The notes under the pieces are model-generated. The model saw only the letters and a list, made by a program, of their open reading frames with translations, did not search any database and had not been told where the DNA came from. From positions 1 through 11,526 of the forward strand of contig DATBWZ010000015.1 of the NCBI GenBank assembly GCA_036514535.1: 11,526 bases of DNA. The letters are read 5' to 3'. Positions 1 to 6,165 of this stretch are shown piece by piece; within the stretch, counting starts at the first letter, position 1, and each line of letters starts with the position of its first letter. A program made the position numbers and the translations under genes. Source of the stretch: DATBWZ01 sp036514535 (GTDB lineage: Bacteria > JAMCPX01 > DATBWZ01).

Positions 1-1155
1 AATGAATTAAAGATATTTGAATCTGCATTAGGACAACATAATATGATTACCATACTGAACAAGAGCCATAATAATACCGCTATATCTTATAATGCTATTA
101 CTAAAAAAGAAGGAATTGCTACAAATGAAATTTTACAACAAATTTTGAGTTGGCAAGATGAAGAAACTAATTATTATTCAATTCAACAAAAAGATTTATA
201 TGAAGGTGAAGAATATTACATCCGATTATCTGGAACTGTGAAAGAAGGAAAACAAGATCCCACACAACATATATTAGATAAGATTAAGAAACAATTTCAG
301 TTATTAGGTGTTCTCTGTAATGTTAATCAAGGAATACTATCTGGTATTGATAAAATTACAAACAAACATATTGAGAGTAAACTGATAGATTTTAAATATA
401 AAAACCATGGTGTTTATGTATTGAATAAAAATGAATTAAATGCGTTGGGTTTATCCAAAGAAGAAAAACAAATCATAAAACCATTTTATAAAAATTCTGA
501 TATAAGAAAATATTTTTGCCACCAAAAACCAAGCAATTTTCTGATATATGCTACAAGAGATTTGGACATTAAGAAATATTCCAACATATATGAACACTTT
601 AAAATATTTGAAAAGCCTATTAAAGCAAGGAGTCAAGATAGAGGTGAAATGCAAGCTGCCTTGAAATTGGGGAAATGGTGGGTGATATTCGCTGCAAGAA
701 ACAAGGAAATATTTTTATCAGAAAAAATCATTTGTCCTCAAAGGTCGTATGAAAATAATTTTTCCTATAATGAAGTAGAGTGGTTTGCAAGTGCTGATGT
801 ATATTTTGTTACACCAAAAGATATATCAATTGAATTAAAATATGTATTATCTTTATTAAACTCTAAACTTTACTATATCTGGCTTTATTTTAGAGGTAAA
901 AGAAAAGGAGAAATGTTGGAATTACTTTATACACCTTTAACAGAAATTCCCATTAAAAAAATAGCAAAGATTGAACAAAAACCCTTTATCGCCCTTGTAG
1001 ATAAAATCCTTGCCATCACCAAAGATGACGATTATTTAACTAATTCTACCAAACAGGCAAAGGTCAAGGAGTACGAACGCCAGATTGACCAGATGGTTTA
1101 TAAATTATATGGCTTAACAGATGAAGAAATAAAAATAGTTGAAGGACAAAAATAA
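1..1155 (+). CDS. Type IIG restriction enzyme/DNA methylase, C-terminal part (TaqI-like specificity region), 5' truncated by window
   Basis: The reading frame is open from base 1 to the TAA at 1153-1155, so the ATG at 43 is internal and 384 residues of the C-terminal part are visible. The first visible stretch (ELKIFESALGQHNMITIL) resembles the end of the methyltransferase core of Eco57I/TaqI-like enzymes. The region around visible residues 175-310 (PSNFLIYATRDLD, GKWWVIFAARN, EKIICPQRS, WFASADVYFV, LLNSKLYYIWLYFRGKRKGE) matches the style of the TaqI-like C-terminal specificity domain, which contacts the DNA target. A charged helical tail (DKILAITK to the end) is typical of this family. Family knowledge: such proteins methylate adenine and many also cleave DNA. 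The SAM-binding and NPPY motifs and any nuclease domain would lie upstream and cannot be checked here. A methylase-only or PglX-like protein is an alternative. The DNA is strongly AT-rich compared with the rest of the window, suggesting horizontal acquisition. The next gene starts 5 bases or less downstream. Confidence 0.85.
   Translation, partial: NELKIFESALGQHNMITILNKSHNNTAISYNAITKKEGIATNEILQQILSWQDEETNYYSIQQKDLYEGEEYYIRLSGTVKEGKQDPTQHILDKIKKQFQLLGVLCNVNQGILSGIDKITNKHIESKLIDFKYKNHGVYVLNKNELNALGLSKEEKQIIKPFYKNSDIRKYFCHQKPSNFLIYATRDLDIKKYSNIYEHFKIFEKPIKARSQDRGEMQAALKLGKWWVIFAARNKEIFLSEKIICPQRSYENNFSYNEVEWFASADVYFVTPKDISIELKYVLSLLNSKLYYIWLYFRGKRKGEMLELLYTPLTEIPIKKIAKIEQKPFIALVDKILAITKDDDYLTNSTKQAKVKEYERQIDQMVYKLYGLTDEEIKIVEGQK
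1000..1146 (+). repeat. Direct repeat copy A: 3' tail of the type IIG gene
   Basis: This stretch encodes the C-terminal tail from DKILAITK to IVEG. It recurs at 2198-2340 in the same orientation. By hand alignment the two copies agree at about 85 percent of bases, apart from a central linker that is 17 bases here and 13 bases in the second copy. The yhcG-like gene lies between them. Confidence 0.85.
1141..1146 (+). promoter_or_regulatory. Ribosome binding site for yhcG-like gene (GAAGGA)
   Basis: GAAGGA lies inside the last codons of the upstream methylase gene, 13 bases before the ATG at 1160. The spacing is a little long but it is the only purine-rich match nearby. It supports starting translation at 1160 rather than at the TTG at 1139, which lies before the motif, and it implies translational coupling to the methylase. 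Confidence 0.45.
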
Positions 1156-1159
1156 ATCT

Positions 1160-2179
1160 ATGAAAAATATGAACATAACAAAACCTTATCAAGCCCTCTT
1201 AGATTCAATAAGTAATCTTCTAAGCGAAGCACGGCAAAAAGTATATCAACAGATAAATACTATCTTAACTAAAACATATTGGGAAATTGGTCGCCATATT
1301 GTTGTATATGAGCAAGAAAATCGTGAAAAAGCAGTTTATGGTTCTCATCTTCTGGGCAGATTATCTAAAGATTTAAAAACTCGCTATGGTAAAGGGTTTT
1401 CACGAAGGAATGTATTGAATATGCGTAATTTTTATCTTGTATATCCAAAATGGCAGGCAGCGCCTGCCATTTTATCCTGGACGCATATTATTCTTCTCCT
1501 TTCAATAGATGATAACTTTGCACGGTCCTTTTATGAAAAAGAATGTGTCGCAAATCATTGGAGTACTCGTGAACTTGAACGACAAATAAACTCTATGCTC
1601 TTTGAACGGTTAGCGTTAAGCAAAGATAAAAAGGGAGTGCTTAAACTTGCTTCTAAAGGGCAGATAATTGCTAAAGCTGAAGATATGGTAAAAGATCCTT
1701 ATGTTTTGGAGTTCTTGGGCATTCCTGAAGATTATCGGTATTCAGAAAGAGAATTAGAGCAAAAAATTATAGATAATATGCAAAATTTTATGTTGGAATT
1801 AGGAAAAGGATTTTCTTTTATAGCACGACAGTATCGTATTAGTTTGAATAACAAACATTTTTATATTGATTTGGTTTTTTATAACAGAATTTTAAAATGT
1901 TTTGTTTTAATTGACCTTAAACTGGGAGCAATAAATCATCAAGATATTGGTCAGATGAATTTGTATCTGAATTATTTTAAGAAGGAAGAAATGGTAGAAG
2001 ATGATAATGAACCAGTGGGTATTGTTTTAGGTGCTCAAAAAGACCATGTATTAGTTGAATATGCTTTGGGTGGCATTTCAAATAAACTTTTTGCTTCAAA
2101 ATATCAGTTATCTTTGCCGGATAAAAAACTTCTTCAAAAAACTATAGAAAAAATTATGGTGAAAGAAAGGAAACTTTAA
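1160..2179 (+). CDS. yhcG: YhcG/DUF1016-family PDDEXK nuclease-domain protein
   Basis: The product is 339 residues from the ATG at 1160. A TTG at 1139 would add seven residues, but it overlaps the methylase and precedes the only ribosome site. The N-terminal helical region (about 10-150) has family hallmarks: TYWEIGRHIV, YGSHLLGRLSKDL, GKGFSRRNVLNMRNFYL and LSWTHIILLL. The C-terminal region (about 195-300) carries the PDDEXK-type core: an acidic helix (E198/E200), D237 in HFYIDLVFY, then D252 and K254 in LIDLKLG, and Q265. The length is normal for the family. Family knowledge: YhcG/DUF1016 proteins have a predicted restriction-endonuclease fold and often sit beside restriction-modification genes. 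Their exact role is unsettled. The four-base gap to the type IIG gene and the shared low GC suggest one acquired defence operon. The coding sequence contains a perfect 12-base inverted repeat at 1447-1473 and ends just before a broken copy of the methylase tail. Confidence 0.88.
   Translation: MKNMNITKPYQALLDSISNLLSEARQKVYQQINTILTKTYWEIGRHIVVYEQENREKAVYGSHLLGRLSKDLKTRYGKGFSRRNVLNMRNFYLVYPKWQAAPAILSWTHIILLLSIDDNFARSFYEKECVANHWSTRELERQINSMLFERLALSKDKKGVLKLASKGQIIAKAEDMVKDPYVLEFLGIPEDYRYSERELEQKIIDNMQNFMLELGKGFSFIARQYRISLNNKHFYIDLVFYNRILKCFVLIDLKLGAINHQDIGQMNLYLNYFKKEEMVEDDNEPVGIVLGAQKDHVLVEYALGGISNKLFASKYQLSLPDKKLLQKTIEKIMVKERKL
1447..1473. repeat. Perfect 12-base inverted repeat with 3-base loop inside yhcG-like gene
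   Basis: AAAATGGCAGGC at 1447-1458 and its exact reverse complement at 1462-1473 flank AGC. The hairpin encodes roughly residues PKWQAAPAIL (96-105). Protein length in this area looks normal for the family, so it is not an obvious insertion. Its local GC is higher than that of the surrounding gene. Confidence 0.8.
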
Positions 2180-2194
2180 AAAAAGGTAAAAATC

Positions 2195-2343
2195 ATGGAT
2201 AAAATCCTTGCAATAACAAAAGAAGAAGATTATCCTGAGAGTCCGAACAGGCAAAGGCCAAAGAATACGAATGCCAGATTGACCAGATGGTTTACAAATT
2301 ATATGGTTTAACAGAAGAAGAAATTGAAATTGTGGAAAACTAA
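2195..2343 (+). pseudogene. Frameshifted remnant of a type IIG methylase C-terminal tail (direct repeat copy B)
   Basis: From the ATG at 2195 the frame reads MDKILAITKEEDYPESP and then loses the family match, stopping at 2309-2311. Shifting frame after about 2246 restores QAKAKEYECQIDQMVYKLYG followed by LTEEEIEIVEN and a TAA at 2341-2343. This matches the tail of the intact gene (DKILAITK, KVKEYERQIDQMVYKLYGL, EEIKIVEG) almost residue for residue. The copy is four bases shorter in the linker, which causes the frameshift. No methylase or specificity domain remains upstream, because yhcG ends only 15 bases before. I read it as a leftover of a second, related methylase gene or as a partial duplication of the first. 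It is very unlikely to encode a working protein. Confidence 0.85.
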
Positions 2344-2370
2344 AATGAATAACTGGCCAACAAGCCTCCA

Positions 2371-2390
2371 AGGAAAGCCGATGGCTTCCT
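2371..2390. repeat. Imperfect hairpin downstream of the defence genes
   Basis: AGG-A-AAGCC / GGCTTCCT forms an 8-pair stem with one bulged A and a GAT loop. A TTTT run begins 13 bases later (2401-2406 region), so it could be a weak terminator for the + strand defence genes, but the spacing is poor. It lies in a 115-base stretch between the methylase remnant and the 3' end of the radical SAM gene. Confidence 0.3.
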
Positions 2391-2458
2391 ACAGGGCAGG
2401 TTTTAAGCATAAAAAATTTGCCGCCTTGATTTTGTCCAAAAACCCTTTTTAACTTCTA

Positions 2459-3811
2459 TCAATTGGCTCCCCCTTGCTTCTCATTGTCTGCTCTACGGGT
2501 TTTAATTGCTTCGTCCTTTAATGCCTGAAGAACACTTTCCGGAAACTCCGGATGCCAGTACTGAAAAAGGGTGTTGTTCTGCCAGAGGGGTTCGGTGAGG
2601 TCTTCCCGGCTGATTTTCCCTGCTTCTTCAAAACAGGCTGTCCCGGGAATCGGGGAAAACTCGGCAATATACGCCCCTGCGCCGGTTTCTTTTACAAACT
2701 TTATTGAATTATGCAGATCCTCCGGAGTCTGGTCCGGCAGTCCTGCCATTAGATACACGCCTATATCCGCAGGCTCAAATCCTGCATGGATTAAATTTTT
2801 AAAGGCTTTTAAAAACTCCTCTGTTTTTACTTTATTCCCTGTTTTTTTCTGAATATCTTCATTAATGGTTTCAAGTGAGAGCCTGATAGTTTTAAATCCG
2901 GACTGCTTCATAAGCCCCGCGATTTCTTCATCAATCCATCTTGCGTGCAGCCCGTTCACTGCGTGAATATTTATTTCATCGCCGGCAGCAATAAGAGTCT
3001 TCAGGAACCGCTGGGCGTATTTGCCCGCCCTGAAAAGAAAAGCATCATCGTACAGGACAAGATCTTTTATCCCGTATTCCCTTGATGCTGTTATAACCCA
3101 TGAGTAAAATCCCAGAACATCCCTGTGTTCAATCTCCGGGGATAGTTTATCAACGGCACAGTAAGTGCATCCAAACGGGCATCCCTTTGTCAGGAGAAGC
3201 GGAATAAATCCCCTGCCGTTCAGATAATTAAGACCGGGATAATCCCACATTTCAAACGGCCTGTCAAAGCATTTAAAAGTTGTTCCCAAAAATTCGGTCA
3301 AAACCCTGTCAAAGGCGCTAAGTTCACTATTTGTGAAAACTTTAGCGCCGGGCATTAACTTTTTTGCATGGCCGGGCAGAATGCTTGCATACACGCCGCC
3401 CGCAAACACTTCTGTTTTTGGAAACAATTTTTTCACAGCGCCGTAGACCATATCGCAAGCGGGATACCAGTAAGTCATTCCGGTTGTGATTATCACGCCG
3501 TCCGGCGCTTCCCCCAACGAACTCAGCCGCGCCCAAACCTCTTCTGGTGCGGCTCCGTACACGGCATAGCGCCTGTTTATTCCCTTATCACGCAAAATCT
3601 CCGGCTTATCTATCACCATTTTTGAATACTTGCGCCTGCCATCCGGATATTCTTTCTCAATGTATTCCCTGCCGAGAAAATCAATGTATTCAAAAGGGAC
3701 TGCATGCCGCCTGAGTGCAGAGGCTATAACCATGAGTCCATAAGGCGCAGCCCACATGTCCATTGCCGAAAAATCGTATATGGGTGGATTTATAAGGAGG
3801 AGTTTCTTCAT
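2459..3811 (-). CDS. B12-binding-type radical SAM protein
   Basis: I start it at the ATG at 3811 (450 residues, MKKLLLINPPIYDFS). The frame is open further to 3898, but that would overlap the upstream oxidase gene and add 29 residues unlike the family. Residues 1-190 look like the Rossmann-like B12-binding domain seen in many radical SAM enzymes, with the KKLLLINPP opening strand, but I see no DxHxxG cobalamin-lower-ligand motif. The radical SAM core follows, with a [4Fe-4S] motif CPFGCTYC (Cys211, Cys215, Cys218), an acidic strand LVLYDDAF and LSLETINE. The core runs through MAGLPDQTPED near 355-365. Enzymes of this architecture cleave S-adenosylmethionine to start radical chemistry such as methylation or ring rearrangement. 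The substrate is unknown here. It is the last gene of an apparent three-gene operon, 13 bases after the oxidase stop. No Shine-Dalgarno is visible, so coupling to the upstream gene is possible. Confidence 0.88.
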   Translation of the reverse strand: MKKLLLINPPIYDFSAMDMWAAPYGLMVIASALRRHAVPFEYIDFLGREYIEKEYPDGRRKYSKMVIDKPEILRDKGINRRYAVYGAAPEEVWARLSSLGEAPDGVIITTGMTYWYPACDMVYGAVKKLFPKTEVFAGGVYASILPGHAKKLMPGAKVFTNSELSAFDRVLTEFLGTTFKCFDRPFEMWDYPGLNYLNGRGFIPLLLTKGCPFGCTYCAVDKLSPEIEHRDVLGFYSWVITASREYGIKDLVLYDDAFLFRAGKYAQRFLKTLIAAGDEINIHAVNGLHARWIDEEIAGLMKQSGFKTIRLSLETINEDIQKKTGNKVKTEEFLKAFKNLIHAGFEPADIGVYLMAGLPDQTPEDLHNSIKFVKETGAGAYIAEFSPIPGTACFEEAGKISREDLTEPLWQNNTLFQYWHPEFPESVLQALKDEAIKTRRADNEKQGGAN

Positions 3812-3824
3812 TTTAACAAAAATA

Positions 3825-5024
3825 CTATTGCCCCTGCAGCAGCGATGCAATGTGTTTTGCAAATGCCATAGATGAGGTAAAGGCTGGTGACACGGCATTC
3901 AGAACATGCACCGAATCCAGATCCGCAGAAACTGCAAAGTCCATTACAAGCCGTCTGGTTGGCCAGTGGATTAGTTGCGGACGGATACCGGCCTTGGAAG
4001 ATGCCTCAAGATCATCCATGCGGAGCTGCGGAATTAGTTTAACCGCTTCATCATAAATAAATTTCTTAAAGTATTTTCTTATCTCCTTTAATGCTGAATC
4101 CCTGAAAGATGCAGATTCAAGGAAGAGAACTGCATCGCGATAAAGAATAGAAAAACCCTCCATGCCAACCCCATCAAAAATCCCATAATTCTCCCTGCCC
4201 AGGGCGGGAATAGCAGTGGGTCCCACATAAACCTCATTCTCCGCACTCCTTGTAAAATGAACCCCAAGAAACGGATTTTTAAGATCAGGAACAGGATATA
4301 TATTGCCGCGGACAAGAAAGATCCTGTCCTTAATCAGTTTTTTATAAGTGCCCTTGAATGGAATAATTTTATACTCCCCGGCAAGCCCGAATCCGTGGGC
4401 AATCCTGTCAGCGTAAGCGCCCGCCGCGTTGATGAATTTTGCAAATTGAATCACGCCAGACGATGTAACGGCATGCCTGGCCCCGCTGATTTTACGAAAC
4501 TCCGTCCCGAAGAAAATCTTAACCCGCCTTGAATTCTCCAGATCAGAGACAAGCGCTTGCAGTATCTCATTGGGGTTGATTACAGCCGTATCGGGCGAAT
4601 AGAGAGCCTTACCGCAGGTTGCCGCGCAGGGTTCAATTTCACGAAGCTCTTTTTCGTCAATCACCGTTGCCCTGGCGCCGCTTGAATCGGCCCTGCGCTT
4701 CAGTTCGTGGATGGCGTTCAATTCATCTGCATTTTTTGCGACAACTACCTTGCCGCTTTCCCTTAATGTTAATCCCCTCTGCCTGCAAAACTCCTTCATC
4801 AACCGGTTGCCATCAACGCAGTATTTTGCCTTCAGGGTATCCGGTGTATAGTATATCCCGGCGTGCAGAACACCGCTGTTCCGCCCGCTGGCATGCAAGC
4901 CAACCGATGGTTCCTTTTCAATGATAACAATATCCTCGCTGCCTCTCTGCAGGAATTCATAGGCAATGGTAAGCCCGGTAATACCGCAGCCAGCAATTAA
5001 AAGGTGACATTTATCAGGAAGCAT
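3825..5024 (-). CDS. lhgO: L-2-hydroxyglutarate oxidase-like FAD enzyme (LhgO family)
   Basis: The product has 399 residues, the usual size for the family. The N terminus has a dinucleotide-binding fold with GCGITG (residues 12-17) and IIEKEPSVGLHASG. The family signature SGRNSGVLHAGIYY at 46-59 and LKAKYCVDG follow. Later come INAAGAYADRIAHGFGL, a GVHFTR strand, VYVGPTAIPALGRENYG and a C-terminal NAVSPAFTSSMAFAKHIA. Family knowledge: LhgO/L2HGDH enzymes use FAD to oxidise L-2-hydroxyglutarate to 2-oxoglutarate and pass electrons to the respiratory quinone pool. They act either in metabolite repair or in lysine/glutarate breakdown. The substrate is inferred from the signature only; a related 2-hydroxyacid is possible given its neighbours. 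There is no signal peptide or transmembrane helix. The gene follows the SDR stop by 23 bases on the same strand and precedes a radical SAM gene. No Shine-Dalgarno is seen before the ATG. Confidence 0.87.
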   Translation of the reverse strand: MLPDKCHLLIAGCGITGLTIAYEFLQRGSEDIVIIEKEPSVGLHASGRNSGVLHAGIYYTPDTLKAKYCVDGNRLMKEFCRQRGLTLRESGKVVVAKNADELNAIHELKRRADSSGARATVIDEKELREIEPCAATCGKALYSPDTAVINPNEILQALVSDLENSRRVKIFFGTEFRKISGARHAVTSSGVIQFAKFINAAGAYADRIAHGFGLAGEYKIIPFKGTYKKLIKDRIFLVRGNIYPVPDLKNPFLGVHFTRSAENEVYVGPTAIPALGRENYGIFDGVGMEGFSILYRDAVLFLESASFRDSALKEIRKYFKKFIYDEAVKLIPQLRMDDLEASSKAGIRPQLIHWPTRRLVMDFAVSADLDSVHVLNAVSPAFTSSMAFAKHIASLLQGQ

Positions 5025-5047
5025 AATTAAAATTGAGGGGCTGCCAT

Positions 5048-5863
5048 TTAACCCTTTTTATTACCCCTGAGCAGTGGCGCTGCCCTTGCAATAATCCAGT
5101 CCGTCAATCGCGGGGAGAAACGGTTCAGAAACACAAGTATCCTGCCGCCCAGAGTGATAACCTGTTCTCGCTTCCTGCAATAGACCGCATCAATTATCTT
5201 TGCTGCGCACACCTCAGGCGTCATTCGCCTGGATTCCATGGAAAATGCCGCTGACGCTCCCGCAGGGCGCACTGCGTGTTTTGAAAATTCCGTCCTTATC
5301 AAGCCGGGGCTTATAACAGTAACATGAATATTCCAGGGCATAAGTTCCGTCCTCAGGCTTTCGGATAAAGCATGCAGGGCAAATTTTGTCATTGCATATC
5401 CTCCAAACCCAGGCATTGCCCTCCTGCCTGCAACGCTGGAAATATTCACTATATGCCCGCCGCCCTGTTTCTTCATTGCAGGAATTGCGCTCTGTATGCA
5501 ATAAAGCGGCCCCATAACATTTACGCGGAAAACCCTGTTCAAGGACTCATCGTCAAGCATCTCCAGATCGCCGTAAAGCCCTACGCCCGCATTATTGACA
5601 AGGATATCCACCCTTGAAAATTTTTCAATGGCGCATTTAAAAAGATTCTCAACCTCTTGTCTCTGAGAAACATCTGCTTTAACATAAATTGCCATGCCTC
5701 CGTTCTGCGTTATTTCGTAAACAGCGGATTTAAGCCGTTCTTCCGAGCGCGCAGAAAGAACCACTCTCGCCCCCTCCCTTGCAAATCCAAGCGACAGCGC
5801 CCTGCCTATTCCTTCCGACGCCCCTGTCACAATGACAACCTTACCGGTGAACCTCTGCTTCAT
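5048..5863 (-). CDS. Short-chain dehydrogenase/reductase (SDR)
   Basis: The product is 271 residues from the ATG at 5863 (MKQRFTGKVVIVTGASEGIG). An in-frame ATG at 5902 would add 13 residues that do not look like the family, so I prefer the shorter start. The classical SDR motifs are all present: TGASEGIG cofactor loop (13-20), D64, NNAG (90-93), catalytic S142/S143 in NISSVAG, and Y156-x3-K160 in YAMTK. PGLIRTEF follows the active site. An arginine after the second strand (SARSEERL) hints at NADP(H) preference. The C-terminal stretch around 236-267 is fairly hydrophobic and may bind membrane or shape the substrate pocket. The substrate cannot be told from sequence. It appears to be the first gene of an operon with lhgO and the radical SAM gene, read from a candidate promoter at 5948-5976. 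Confidence 0.88.
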   Translation of the reverse strand: MKQRFTGKVVIVTGASEGIGRALSLGFAREGARVVLSARSEERLKSAVYEITQNGGMAIYVKADVSQRQEVENLFKCAIEKFSRVDILVNNAGVGLYGDLEMLDDESLNRVFRVNVMGPLYCIQSAIPAMKKQGGGHIVNISSVAGRRAMPGFGGYAMTKFALHALSESLRTELMPWNIHVTVISPGLIRTEFSKHAVRPAGASAAFSMESRRMTPEVCAAKIIDAVYCRKREQVITLGGRILVFLNRFSPRLTDWIIARAAPLLRGNKKG

Positions 5864-5947
5864 AAGGAATATTCTATATATTTTCGCCCTGGAGTCAAAC
5901 AAACAAAATAGCCATCAAACAGCATTTATCGCGCTACATAATAACTG

Positions 5948-5976
5948 TATATACTAATGATTTTGTAGAAAATCAA
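5948..5976 (-). promoter_or_regulatory. Candidate sigma70-type promoter for the SDR-lhgO-radical SAM operon
   Basis: Reading the - strand, TTGATT (5971-5976) and TATATA (5948-5953) are separated by exactly 17 bases. Transcription would start near 5941 and leave a leader of about 78 bases before the ATG at 5863. Each box matches the consensus at four of six positions. It is divergent from and overlaps the tRNA promoter. Confidence 0.45.
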
Positions 5977-5994
5977 TTATTGAAATGCTAAAAT
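5966..5994 (+). promoter_or_regulatory. Candidate promoter for tRNA-Leu
   Basis: TAGAAA (5966-5971, 4/6) and TAAAAT (5989-5994, 5/6) are 17 bases apart. The -10 box ends 12 bases before the mature tRNA 5' end, as expected for a short tRNA leader. Its -35 box shares base 5971 with the -35 box of the opposite-strand promoter. Confidence 0.5.
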
Positions 5995-6006
5995 GTCATG
6001 TTTGAC

Positions 6007-6091
6007 GCCCGGGTGGCGGAATAGGCAGACGCAGGGGACTTAAAATCCCCAGGGCCTAAAGCCTGTGCCGGTTCAAGTCCGGCCCCGGGCA
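6007..6091 (+). tRNA. tRNA-Leu (anticodon UAA)
   Basis: All arms can be folded by eye. The acceptor stem is GCCCGGG (6007-6013) with CCCGGGC (6084-6090) and discriminator A6091. TG follows at positions 8-9, then a D arm with AATAGGCAGA. The anticodon stem GGGGA/TCCCC encloses the loop CTTAAAA, giving anticodon TAA at 6041-6043. A long class II variable arm (about 6051-6066) is typical of leucine tRNAs. The T stem GCCGG/CCGGC encloses TTCAAGT. It reads UUA and, by wobble, UUG. The 3' CCA is not encoded and must be added by the CCA-adding enzyme. The gene stands alone between two - strand genes. Confidence 0.97.
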
Positions 6092-6141
6092 CACAAGCTG
6101 ATTGCAATTTTTGCAGGGAGCGATCCGGTGAATTATTCTTT

Positions 6142-6158
6142 CCGGGGCGCCACTCCGG
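6142..6158 (-). terminator. Weak hairpin between tRNA-Leu and the helicase 3' end
   Basis: CCGGGG (6142-6147) pairs with CTCCGG (6153-6158) around a 5-base loop, including one G-T pair. It lies 8 bases beyond the helicase stop codon on the - strand. There is no T tract on either side, so a rho-independent role is doubtful. The rest of 6092-6165 holds nothing I recognise. Confidence 0.2.
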
Positions 6159-6165
6159 GCAGTCC

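Noticed and set aside
2108..2410. Open frame of 100 codons on the - strand
   Set aside because: It runs antisense to the yhcG 3' end and the methylase remnant; its phenylalanine- and leucine-rich, low-complexity translation reflects AT-rich antisense DNA.
2438..2455. AAAAACCCTTTTT stretch as a rho-independent terminator
   Set aside because: The stem would be five A-T pairs around CCC, too weak to act as a terminator on its own.
3812..3898. N-terminal extension of the radical SAM frame to an upstream ATG
   Set aside because: The extra 29 codons lie inside the lhgO coding region and do not resemble the family, while MKKLLLINPP at 3811 is a typical start.
6007..6091. tRNA-Leu as an integration site for a mobile element
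   Set aside because: I see no repeat of the tRNA 3' end elsewhere in the window and no integrase gene; the AT-rich defence segment is 3.7 kb away.
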